From positions 8,646,138 to 8,710,137 of the forward strand of contig NC_058144.1 in assembly GCF_011075055.1 (NCBI RefSeq): DNA of 64,000 bases, in the 5' to 3' direction. This DNA is from Mangifera indica (taxonomy: Eukaryota > Streptophyta > Magnoliopsida > Sapindales > Anacardiaceae). The notes under the pieces are model-generated. The model did no database searches. It saw nothing but the letters and a program-made list of their open reading frames with translations, and had not been told where the DNA came from. The translations under genes and the position numbers were made by a program. Shown in pieces: positions 31,508-43,219 of the stretch. The first letter of the stretch is position 1; every line of letters begins with the position of its first letter.

Positions 31508-34500
31508 ATGACGTCAATTGCAGCTTGTGTGGCCGGTTTGTTACCGGCTTCTCGGCAGATTCGGAGACGTGGCTCTCTGCAAACGACGTCGTGTTTGGCG
31601 GACAATAGAAGGTTGGAGATGAAGAATGTACAAGGTATAAGAAAGAGTTTGAAGGATTTCTTCGATGAGTCAAAAGATTTTATTAAATCAGACGGTGGTC
31701 CGCCTCGCTGGTTCTCTCCGTTGGAGTGTGGGTCCCGCTCTTACGGTTCTCCTCTCCTTCTCTTTTTGCCTGGTTAGTCACTATTTAAGTTTTTGTGTTT
31801 GTTTCCGAAATTTTCTGACAAAACAAGCTGAGGCCATGAGAGCCGAGGCTAGACTAGACATATTGGTACCATTTTGTTGATAACAAATTGTCTTTCTTTT
31901 ACTGTTGGCTATAGAAGTCTACTTGAAATTAATGTTCATAATTTTTGTTTTTATTTGTGAAGGAATTGATGGGGTGGGACTTGGACTAATACAGCATCAT
32001 CACATGCTTGGAAAGTGAGTAGATATGATTGCTTTATGATGTGTTTGGCACAACTTTTGATACTACTACTGAAAACAATTTTGTGCCTATATACAAGTGC
32101 TTGGTTGAGGAGCTTTATATGGTAAAAGACTGGGAAAGCCTTTTAAGTGGTTTTGCAGGAAGAGCTTTAACTTATACTCCACCATCGTCTGTGATTAGAA
32201 GTTAGAGCCCTCAAAATAATTAAAATCAGTCTTGAATATAGTCAAGTTCAGGTGTTTGATTTAATCACCTACCTCTTATGTTTCATTGGTTACGTTGCCT
32301 AATTAATGTTTTTTTTTTTTATGAAGGATTTTTGATATGTGGTGCTTGCATATTCCTGTCAAGGATAGAACATCGTTTACAGGTCCTCTCATTCATCTTA
32401 AATTATTCAGTTGGTTTTATCACATGGAATCGGAATGACAAATACCAGTTATGATTCAGTTTTAAACATTTTCTTCTTATGAGAAGCTGTCAATTTTCAT
32501 CCAATTTTTATTCAGTGGCTGAATTTCGTTTTACCTTATGAAATCTTGTTGTAATCAAGTATTCAGTGCTGCAGGCCTTGTCAAGCTGGTAGAAGAAACA
32601 GTTAGGTCAGAAAGTCACCTATCACCGGGTAGACCTATATATCTTGTTGGAGAATCTCTTGGGGCATGCATTGCACTAGCTGTTGCATCTCGCAGTCCTT
32701 CTGCTGATCTTGTGCTAATTTTAGCTAACCCAGGTGAGAAATTCATCTTGCATTGCAACAGGTAGACTGTGAAATTTTACCGAACCGAAAAGTCTTATGT
32801 ATAGGAGACTAATTGGAACCCTCAGTATGAAGGCAGAATGGGCTGCTTCAATGCCAACTCTTCGAGAGAATCAACTTTGAAAAAGCAAATGTTTGCTTTC
32901 ACAGAACCTAATTACTGTTCTCTCTGCAGCTACATCTTTTGGCAGGTCACAACTGCAAGCATTACTACCCTTCTCAGAAGTCATCTCTGATCTACTTCAT
33001 CTTAGCCTTCTTTATATACTGAGCTCGATGAAAGGTTTATCTTGCTCTTCATAACTTATTTTTTTCTTGCTTTGCTAGTTTTTCAAGAAACTTATTAGTT
33101 TTTTAGGTGGACCCAGAATGCCCATCTCTCCAGCATTTTTTCTTTTTAATAATTAGATTCGAATGTGGTATACCATTCTCATGCACCTCTTAATGGAGAT
33201 CATGAATTCAAAACATTCAGGCTGCTCTTCTTTTCTTTTTTTCTTTTTAATTAAAATTTGCATCTCTGATTTGGGAGCAAGGAAAGACCCCAAAAAAATT
33301 TGACAATTGATACCAGCAATTCTATCACAAAAAACTAGGTGATCTTTTGGGAATGGTGACCGCTAGCATGGTGAAGGGAATTCCTTTGCAACAAATAGTA
33401 GCAGAGCTATCTCAAGATGTAGTTGCAATTCCATTTTACCTCTCTGTAAGTTTTAACTCTAAAATATGACTTTATAAATATGTAAAAGTAATAACAGGTT
33501 ATCACCATAGACCCTGCTACAGTATGACACATTTTATCAACGCCCAGTATTTTTAAAAAGTAGTACAAATTTCCCGAGAGATCAATTTGGTTATCGAAAC
33601 CCCTAAAATTATTATTATAAGACCTAGTAAAGTATTAAAACCTTCTCTATTAAGGCGGTATGAAATAGTTTGTGAAACTAGTGGGTAATGACAAATGAAA
33701 CTATTCTTTTGGGGTTTCTAATGATAACCGATGTAATAACATACTTTTGTTTATGTAAAAGACGCCATCCCCAGGAAAGTAAATCAACAATCCAGACTGT
33801 GAGAGATACTTCTCTGCATTTGTTAATATAGTTGATTCTGTTTCCTGCATTGCCTGATATGCTTTTCATTCAGCTGCAACATTGCTATCTACTTAAATAT
33901 GTCATAAAGTGGCTTGCATTTAACGGTATGATTTTGTGTCCAATTGTTAAAGTGATTGCAACTCTGAGAGTTAATGTAGAGACAACTGTTTGTGTTTTAT
34001 ATTCCAAGTTGATCCTCAGCTTATATTTTCTCATCATGTGCAACCAACCAACATTTTGAACCAGAAATGATGTAAGTTGCAGGTTCTCGCTGACATCTTA
34101 CCACAAGAAACACTGATCTGGAAGCTTCAGATGCTTAAAACAGCTTCTGCATACGTCAATTCATGTCTTCATGCCATAGAAGCCCAAACGCTGATACTTT
34201 CCAGGTCCTTTCTCTTTTGCATAAATCCATTATGTTTTGAAGCTATTGGGAAAATGTTTTGCCAGTGATAAGCATTGATTACTTATCTATAAATACCATG
34301 GTTGAAGCAATTTATCACTTAAGTTCATGATTTATTGTAAATTATGGCTTGAGTTGACTTCATGTCCTTTTAGTGGAAGAGATCAGTTGCTACCTAGTCA
34401 AGAGGAGGGTGAAAGACTCTGCCATGCAATACAAAAGTGTGAGACGCGGCACTTCTCGAATAATGGTCATTTCCTCTTTTTGGTAAATAATCTTGTTGTC

Positions 34501-37482
34501 TCTCCTGTTTACATGCACAAGAGCAATACTATGCATACCTATTTTGAGTACACAAATAAGTATAAACTTATGTGTATCATCACATGATTGGGTGTTATTT
34601 TATCCTTAATTCAAAATCACCCAATCACATGATAACACACATAAATGTGTACTTATTTGTGTCCTCAAAGTGGGTACGCATAGTGTTATTGCATGCACAA
34701 GTTGGAAGTGAATATGTCTTTTATGTATACTTTTGCTCTTAAAATTTGTGTTATGAATTTATTTCTACAAGAGGAGAATGATCACACTCTACTGCAAGAT
34801 AATGTGGGAGATACTGATGTGAAGTTCTCTGTTCTCACCTAAAGTAAGAGCAAGCAAATGGCAAGTAACAATCAAGCATCACATGACTTGATCAAAGATA
34901 CATCAAAAGATTTGAACATATGTCTTTTTATAAAACAACAGAAGGATACAGTAGAATGCACTTCCATGCGCCAAGTTAATATTTCTTCATACACTTCACC
35001 AGATACTAAATTCTTGGAGCCATTGTTTGTCCTCAAAATTCATGTATGATAGGACTGAAACAACTCAGATTTGCAATAACTATATGCATTTATATATGTT
35101 TGCCTGCTTATTATTTTGTAATATTGTCACTTGTATTATAGTTCTATCTTTTTTAATTCAAAAGGTTTGCAGGGAACTTGGTATCAATCTGTATATTTTG
35201 ATATTATTCTATATATTTCTTATTCCATGGCAGGAAGATGGTCCTGACTTGGTAAGTATCATCAAGGGTGCACATTTCTATCGTTCTGGAAAATACCTCG
35301 ACTATGTATCAGATTATGTGCCATTAACTCTTTCTGAATTCAATAAATTATATGCATATCACAGGTACGTGATATTCTGTCAAACTTACAAATACAGTTG
35401 AAATATTCTTTTGTGATAAAATTTAAAAACGTCAGGCAATCGGCCAATCTCTAACAGCTTATTTTAGTTTTCTTTAAGGGGCATGTATTAACAATCTATT
35501 AAGTACATTTTTAACATTGACATTGGATTGATTGGTTGACAGTACTAATGATAAAAGTCGTCAATCTTTTTTTGCTTGAAGAAGTATATAGCAAAAATTT
35601 TTAACTATGGAATCTATACCCCATTGTTTCACATTGTTTGATAAGCCTTTTGTAGAAATGCTTTGTATAAACTTGAAGTTTAACTAGTTACCTTCATTCT
35701 GGGGGCCTTTGTATCAAATTGCATCATAATGTAGTGGAGTTTTTTTTGGATATGATTTTCTCACAGTGATTATATTTTCAGATTACTTGGCAACATTTCT
35801 TCTCCTGTGCTACTCTCCACTTCCGAGGATGGGAAGATTGTGAAGGGACTTGGTGGCATTCCTTCTGAAGGACCAGTCTTGTTCGTTGGCTATCACATGC
35901 TTTTGGGATTGGAAGTAATCCCTATGATCTGTCAACTCTTTATTGAAAGAAAAATAAGTTTGAGAGGAGTAGGACACCCGATTTTGTTTACAAAATTGAG
36001 AGAAAACTCATTCCATTATACACCACCATTTGATGCGATTGCAATGACTGGTGTAGTTCCTCTCTCAGCAAAAAACTTGTATAAACTTTTGTCATCAAAG
36101 TCTCATGTTCTATTATATCCAGGAGGTATACGGGAGGCTCTTCATCGGAAGGTAATTTTTCTTCATGGCTTACGTATACCTTGATGAATGCTTAAATAAT
36201 TTGACCAGAGAGTTAGAGTTTCATTATTTAGTGTTCAAGTAACAATTTAGAGTTTGAAAGTTTACAATATTGTGAGTGTCATCTTTTTAACATTCTCGTT
36301 TCCTTGTAAAAACATGATATTCCGGTCAAATTCAGGGTGAGGAGTATAAGTTATTCTGGCCAAAACAACAAGAATTTATCAGGATGGCAGCTCAATTTAG
36401 AGCAAAAATTATACCATTTGGTGTTGTTGGAGAAGATGATATATCTGAAGTAAGCCCCAAAAAGTCTCAATTCTATTTTATATTTCTCCATCAAACTTGG
36501 ACCTTTTTGTTTTCATCATCAAGCACATCTTATGCCCATTTCAAGCTGCTTCCATTGGATGAATATATTCTTATTAGGAGGCTTTAGGCATATATGCAAT
36601 TTGAGGAGATTTTAGAAAGGTTCGTTACAAATAATGTATATATCCCTATATATTTTTTGTGTTCATAGGTAATCTCCTTGTAAGAGGTGTTAAATGGATA
36701 CATGTGTGTGTCTGCATTTGTATGTGTTTGCTTCCTTGTTTCTTGAAGAAATATCAACAGTGGTTTCATCCACCCCATATGTAACGTATTGAGGGTGAAT
36801 ATATTCTTATTAACACTGATTTCCTTGTTCCTTGTTACTGGGTTTTGAGGTCATCATACTTTCTCAACTGAATAATGGATTATCTGTAACTATTGTTCAG
36901 CTACTTTTTGATTATGACGATCAAATAAAGATTCCTTGTATGCGGTCCCATATAGAAGAATTGACAAATGCGATCGAGAAGTTTAGGTACTTCAATATGT
37001 CTGTATCTTTTTTCCTCTTTATGCAGGCGTTTCAAGTGCTGAGTTTTCTGTTTGATTTTACCTTAAACTTATGATTATAGGACAGCTGCAGATGGCGAGG
37101 TGGTCAATCAATATTTACACTTTCCTATATGTCTTCCAAAATTTCCTGGTCGGTTTTATTATTATTTTGGGAAACCAATTGACACAGAAGGTATGATCAT
37201 CTGTTCTAAGACCTCTAATTAGTATTCCTTATTTTCATGATCATATTATCTATCATATATTGATTTATGGGAGAATTCATTCAATCCAAAGGGAGGAGAG
37301 AGGAATTAAGAGATAAGGAGAAATCTCGGGAACTATACTTGCGGGTTCAAGCCGAGGTTGAGAAATGTCTAGCTTTCCTTAAGGAGAAAAGAGAAAACGA
37401 TCCTTACAGGAATTTGTTGAACCGACTTGCTTATTGGGTTACTCATGGCCTTACATCAGAAGTTCCCACATTTGAACTGTAA
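31508..37482 (+). CDS. Phytyl ester synthase-like esterase/acyltransferase, copy 1
   Basis: Fourteen coding exons give 658 aa: 31,508-31,772; 31,963-32,014; 32,327-32,382; 32,575-32,733; 32,930-33,034; 33,339-33,445; 34,083-34,204; 34,374-34,482; 35,234-35,364; 35,782-36,151; 36,336-36,449; 36,901-36,986; 37,081-37,190; 37,292-37,482. The start MTSIAACVAGLLPAS opens a basic, serine-rich probable transit peptide. The N-terminal alpha/beta-hydrolase half has GESLGA (Ser152), with Asp292 in SGRDQ and His321 in NNGHF as the likely triad. The C-terminal LPLAT-like half has VGYHMLLGLE (His407) and YPGGIREALHRKGEEY. Arabidopsis PES1/PES2 relatives transfer acyl groups to phytol and diacylglycerol in plastoglobules during chlorophyll breakdown; that role is inferred. 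The stretch after GHPILF (RENSFHYTPPFDAIAMTGVV) diverges from copy 2. Confidence 0.92.
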
Positions 37483-39174
37483 TTGCTCATTGATCAATTC
37501 TTAGCTCATGTTTAGTCAGAAGCAAATTATAAGGATTGTTATAAAATAATAAATTAGAAAAAGGAATGCTGATCAGGGTTCTACCAGCCTTTGAAATTTC
37601 CCTCGACGTTACGCAGACTGTTTATGACGTATGATTGGCAAGGTTTGTAGTCAAGATGACAGTACATAGTTTAGTTATATATTTTTCTTGCAATGATATA
37701 GAATTTAATTATAAAATTCTGGTAGATTATAGATGAGAGGCCAAAATAATAATAATAATAAGAAGAAGAAGTTGATATGGTAAAGGCCTGTAACCTGTCC
37801 TCATCTGTAGGGTGATATTAGAGGGTTGATTTACAACTATATACGATAAATATGAAAAGCTGATTCGACTTTGTCATCGGCTCTTTGCTTTGTCTTCGTT
37901 GTTGTGAGTCGAAGACAAACAAATCGGCTCTTTGTCATGTGTTCTTTGTTTTCATGCACGATGAAGAGTCAATTCGTCTGTATTCGGCTCATGACAGCAA
38001 ATATGAAACAAAAAACTAACAACGAAAACAAATTGACTCTTCATCATGCATGAAGACAAAACCATAGGGGCGATTCTAGAGAAGATAGGTCGTTGGTAGA
38101 GTTGGATTTGAAACAAATTTGTTTGAGCTTAAAAAGAGTTTTGTTCGAACGAGTTTGAATACAAATTTGAGATAAATGAACATGATTTCAAATATGAATT
38201 GGGGAGTAGTAGGAAAAATAAAGTTGAACATCTTGTGTGAACTCAAGCCAAGTTTGATCTATCCAAATGAACCTGAGCTAGGTGCGAGTTAATCACGAAC
38301 TCTTAAATTGCAAAGCAAGTTAAAAACAAATTGGTGTATTTTTCCATGTTCGGTGAGTTTGAGCCTAGCCCACATGAAAATAAGCTAAAAAGGAGTTTCA
38401 CTTTGTTCAAGTTTAATTAGGTTTGAATTTAATTCTAACTATTGATGTCAACGGAGAAAGACTATGGGTTATTTGACAAATTTTGATCATCAGAGAAGGA
38501 AGAAAAAAAATAAAACCCTGTGAGGGAAAAGTTAAGTTTTTCAAAATTTATGTTATAGGAAATTTGTTGGTTTTTAAAACTAAAATTACTAAATGAGATA
38601 AAATTTTATTTTTTGTAATATTATTAGTTAAATAATTATTATACGTTTAATATTAATAAATTTTGTTAATTTTAATAGTCGATAAATAAATATTTAAATT
38701 TTTAAAACTTAATGGATTAAAGTTTAGTAATAGACCAAACCTTGTATGAGCATAAATCTTTTGGCCTATGGTTATTTAAGTAATTTTCATGGGAAGGTCC
38801 AACAATGGAGTAACCGGAGCCACCAAACGCCTCTCGATTCCCCTCAACTTCCTCATTTCTTCTTCTCCCCTTCACCCTTCTTTGAGCTACACTGATCTTC
38901 GTACAAAAATTCATGCTCTTTCCATTTTCCCCCAATAATTTTGCCACTCTCCTTCTTCATCATGTTTGAGCTGCGTTTCAAATTTAAGTTACAATATTGT
39001 TAAGACAAAACAACACTAATTTTCTTCATGGGAAAAGTCTGAAAATGTGCCTGTTCAACTTTGCCTTCTTTGACTTTGCTGTCATCAGTAATTCAAAACT
39101 GTCGATTTAAGCGTGCAATTCTGAATAGGAAAAGGGGAGATCCAATAAGCCAGTACCCACGCAGAGGCTTCCGC
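37483..39174. other. Spacer after phytyl ester synthase copy 1
   Basis: The first 250 bases are 3' UTR. About 37,860-38,060 holds an imperfect inverted repeat around the word CGGCTCTTTG and its complement (GACTCTTCATCATGCATGAAG). About 38,097-38,437 resembles the hAT-like MITE family (TAGAGTTGGATTTG to AATTCTA) without a clear duplication. At 38,730-38,766 is a lone GGCC-type terminus (AAATCTTTTGGCC). No gene is seen. Confidence 0.45.
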
Positions 39175-39929
39175 TAGACACGTCAATTGGGCCGGATTGA
39201 ATGGAGGCACGGCACGAAGTACAGAAAAAAAATACGGCACGAGAAAGCCCAGCCCGGCACTGTAGCATACCGGGCTAGGCCCATGGGCCTACTGGGTCGG
39301 GCCTCGGGCTTTGATATTAAACCAGTGTGTTGGCCCGACCCGACCCAATACTGTTTATATATATATATTTTTTTAATTTTAATTGACAGATTTTCTGGTT
39401 TGTGCTGTTGCCTTCTGCCGAACAAGGCTTCTGCCTTGTAGCAGAAGCTTTGGCCTTTTTTTTTTTTTTAATTTTTTAATTAATTTATTTTTTTTATATA
39501 AACCTATTTAATTTTTCTTCATTTTCACTTTCATTTACAAATCTCTAATCTCAATTATTTTATTATATTTTCAATCTCATTTTTTCTTATTAATTATCTT
39601 TCAAAATATATCTAAATTCGTAAATAATAATTCTTTGTATTTATAATTTTATTTTTATTTTAATTTTATCATTACAAAATATTACAAATAGATTAAGTAT
39701 TAAATGAATTCAATCCATTTGAATATTATTATAATATATATTTATTTATATTTTATAATTTGAAAAATAATTTGTTTAAAAATTTTTAAAAATATTCAAA
39801 ACCCGGCCCGGCCCATTTAAGGCCCATTTATATATGGGTCGGGCCTTGGGCCTTCATATATTAATGGGCCGGTCCGGCCCGAAAGCCCATCACTGTTTGG
39901 GCTTTAGGCCCGGCCCATCGACACCTCTA
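39175..39929. mobile_element. hAT-type MITE, GGGCC-rich ends, 8-bp target duplication
   Basis: The left end TAGACACGTCAATTGGGCC pairs with the right end CGGCCCATCGACACCTCTA. GCTTCCGC flanks both sides (39,167-39,174 and 39,930-39,937), a perfect 8-bp duplication. Subterminal arms are rich in GGCCCGGCCC words, and the centre is AT-rich. Overlapping open frames in both directions come from the GC-rich arms and are not genes. Confidence 0.88.
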
Positions 39930-40481
39930 GCTTCCGCAGACACTGTCTCCTGCTTCCAAGGTGGACTCGCACAATGAAAGCAGTGGCGGCGGGAAAGGTA
40001 ACCGACAATTGCATCAGCCAATGTCGACTATTAATAAAATTATACATATAAATAAATTATATAAACATTTTTTTTATAAAATAAAGTGATAATTTGTTAT
40101 TGGTGTAAAAATGATAATCATGACCTGAATTTAAGAGTCTTAACCTTAATAAAAAAAAATTCTTTAATAAAAATAAAAAAAATATTTAAAAAGAGGATGA
40201 AAAAAATTATTATAATTAAAGACAAAAATACATATATTACCTCTTAATTCTAATTAAATAACGTTTTTATTCTTATAATTAATAAAAAAATTATAATAAA
40301 AATTAAATATTAAATGAGTATTTACATTTTTAAAAAATTACGAATATGATATTAGACTAAACCTAGAATAAGCCGTTTGGCCTTCCGATAAATATTTCGA
40401 TTTAACAAACTTTATTCTTTAATTCCAGATTCTTGAAATGTGTGTAAAAAGGTCAAAATGAGACTTTTTTGAAGTGATAAG

Positions 40482-40822
40482 TAGGGTTGGATTCGAGCCG
40501 AGCCGAGCTTGGCTCGCAGCCAGCTCGGGCTCGGCTCGATTTTTTATGGCCGACTCGAGTTCGGCTCGAGCTCGACTCTAGCCGAACTCAGCTCGGCTAG
40601 TTTACGGCTCGGCTTGACTCGGTTCTTTTTTCATATCAAAAAGGTATCGTTTTGTATATATATATGGATCAAAACGACGTCATTTTGTATAAAAAATTTT
40701 AAAAAAAAATCTACCGAGCCAATTCGAACTCGATCGAACCGAACAGAGCCCGATTCGTTTCGGGCTCGAACCAAGCCGAGCCGAGCTCGAGCTCGAGCTG
40801 GCTCGGCTCGAGTCCAGCCCTA
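40482..40822. mobile_element. hAT-type MITE, GGCTCGAGC-rich, 8-bp target duplication
   Basis: The left end TAGGGTTGGATTCGAGCCG pairs with CGGCTCGAGTCCAGCCCTA. GTGATAAG flanks both sides (40,474-40,481 and 40,823-40,830), a perfect 8-bp duplication. The 341-bp interior is dominated by GAGCCGAGC and GGCTCGGCT repeats. The 104-aa open frame across it is a by-product of this composition. Confidence 0.88.
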
Positions 40823-41061
40823 GTGATAAGGGTTGGTTGTGATGTTAGTGAACAATAAGATTTTATCAATGGATGCTAGGGCGTTTTTGTAATTAAATTT
40901 TGATTTTTGACTTATTTGTGTAACCGAGTGAATTATTTTAGTATACAAACTCCCTTAATTGAGTCATTCAATTAACTGCCATATTATTAAATTAAACAAA
41001 TGTATCTTAAATAGTTAAAATATAAATAATAATTAATATGATATTTCAATTTCCAAAAAAG

Positions 41062-42796
41062 GCATAAAAAAAACTTCTTTTTCACCCCAGATTTAGTAAA
41101 AATCTATGCATACTTTTTAACTTTTAAAAATTTAAATATTTTACCTATTAAATTTTATTATTATTGTCGAAGTAAAATTATCATTTAGTAAAAATATTTA
41201 AAAAACTAAAAATTTATCATATTTTTTCTTTAGATTTAAAAATCTAACAAATTTTCTCTATCCAAAATTTAAAAAATAAACATTTCTTTCTAGAGTTTTT
41301 CTACCCAGTGTTATTAGCAACTGGAGATAGCGACGACGACAGACATGTTCTCTCTCCCTTTTGACTTCTCTCTTAATCCTGTTTTATTCCTGATCATCAT
41401 TGATTGATGAAAAATCATTGAGAAAAATACTCATTTTTTAAATTTTAGATAGAGAGAAATTTGTTATATTTTTAAGGCCAAACGACTATTTCCCACCCAA
41501 GGTTTGATGTTTTCTCAAAAGTCCCTCCTTTAACTATGGAAACACCAAATACCCACCCATGGCCGGTTAGATTTAACCAAACCCTAACGCCTGAAAATTT
41601 TATCTCTTTTTGCCCCCCTAAACTTTAAAAACTAAAATTTTCCCCCAGCCTAAGTTTTAAAAAATGGCAGTTTCACACTAGGGTTGGTTTTGAAATCTCC
41701 GGCAACCGTTTCGGCTCCATTGCCGACGGCCTCTCCCTCCCGAAGCAGCCTCTCCTTCCGGCGAATGCTTTCCTCCCATTTGGAGACTCGATCGACGTCG
41801 GAAACGCCTTGGGAGACGAAGAACTTCGTCAGTTTTAAAAAATGGCAATTTCACCCTAGGGTTTGGTTTTGAAATCTCCGGTGACCGTTCCGGCTCCATT
41901 GCCGACGGCCTCTCCCTCCCGAAGCAGCCTCTCCTTCCGGCGAATGCTTTCCTCCCATTTGGAGACTCGATCGACGTCGGAAACGCCTTGGGAGACGAAG
42001 AACTTCGTCAGTTTTAAAAAATGGCAATTTCACCCTAGGGTTTGGTTTTGAAATCTCCAGCGACCGTTCCGGCTCTATTGCCGACGGCCTCTCCCTCCCG
42101 AAGCAGTCTCTCCTTCCGGCGAATGCTTTCCTCCCATTTGGAGGCTCGATCGACGTCGATCGAGCCTCTAAATGGGAGGAAAGCATTCGCCGGAAGGAGA
42201 GGCTGCTTCGGGAGGGAGAGGCCGTCGGCAATGGTCTTCGTCTCCCAAGGAGTTTCCGACGTCGATCGAGCCTCTAAATGGGAGGAAAGCATTCGCCGGA
42301 AGGAGAGGCTGCTTCGGGAGGGAGAGGTCGTCGGCAATGGAGCCGGAACAGTCGCCGGAGATTTCAAAACCAAACCCTAGGATGAAACTACCATTTTTTA
42401 AAACTTATGCTGAGGGAAAATTTTTAGTTTTTAAAGTTTAGGGGGGCAAAATTAGCTTCTATTTTAGTTTATTTTTAATATTATAATAAAAATGACGATT
42501 TTACCCCTACCACCGTTAGGGTTTGGTTAAATCTAACCGGCCATGGGTGGGTATTTGGTGTTTCCATAGTTAAATGGGAAACTTTTGAAAAAATATCAAA
42601 CCTTGGATGGGAAATAGTTGTTTGACCTATTTTTAAACTTAAGTGAAATATATGATAAATTTTTAATTTTTTTAATATTTTCACTACACAACAATTTTTC
42701 AACATTAACAACAAAATTTAATAATCGGATAAGTATTTGAGTTTTCAAAGATGTTTAGATTTACATTAAACCTTAGGTGGGAACAAGTATTTTGGC
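41062..42796. mobile_element. Older GGCC-ended foldback element, split by a younger one
   Basis: The right end (42,755-42,796) reads on the other strand GGCCAAAATACTTGTTCCCA and CCTAAGGTTTAATG, and the left arm starting near 41,062 (GGCATAAAAAAAACTTCTTT) carries related but decayed sequence. The element at 41,476-42,627 lies between the two arms. The left boundary is uncertain. Confidence 0.45.
41476..42627. mobile_element. Foldback Mutator-like MITE with internal 179-bp tandem repeats and perfect palindromic centre
   Basis: The left end GGCCAAACGACTATTTCCCA pairs with the right end, reading GGTCAAACAACTATTTCCCA on the other strand. TATTTTTAA flanks both sides (41,467-41,475 and 42,628-42,636). 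The left arm holds a GC-rich unit starting GTTTTAAAAAATGGCA at 41,653, 41,832 and 42,011 (179-bp period). The arms meet at an exact palindrome, GGCTCGATCGAC/GTCGATCGAGCC, centred at 42,154/42,155. The right arm repeats about 100 bases of the unit. Unit sequence resembles coding DNA in GC content, but frames overlap on both strands and are artefacts of the palindrome. Confidence 0.88.
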
Positions 42797-43219
42797 CTTC
42801 AAAAAATATATCAAAAGGAGCAAATACTATATATGTCATCACATAATTATATATTATTTTATCTTTAATTTAAAATTATCAATCACACCATAAACATATA
42901 TAAATTTATATATATTTATATATCCAATATAATTACACATAATTTCATGGAATCAAAGGTATATTCTGCGTAAACCAAGTTTGTCTGAACAGGTACAAAA
43001 ATGCCTTCATTCCTCATTTCTCTCTTACCGTTCTTCTCTAGATAATATTATTATTATTATTATTTTGTTTTATTCATCATATTATATTTGACAGCAGATT
43101 ATTGTAATATCACTTGAATACTTTCATCTGTAGAAAAATCTGTTCTAGTCTAAACCGCCATAACTACAAACAAATAGACGGGGAGAAAGGCTGCCACTGC
43201 TTCTTCTTCTTAGCTCTCC

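Noticed and set aside
39183..39441. Two antiparallel open frames of about 80 codons
   Set aside because: They lie in the GC-rich arm of a hAT-type MITE with a perfect 8-bp duplication and have no family similarity that I recognise.
41678..42441. Several open frames of 60-126 codons repeating the same peptides
   Set aside because: They arise from the palindromic tandem units of a transposable element and read through its terminal arms on both strands.
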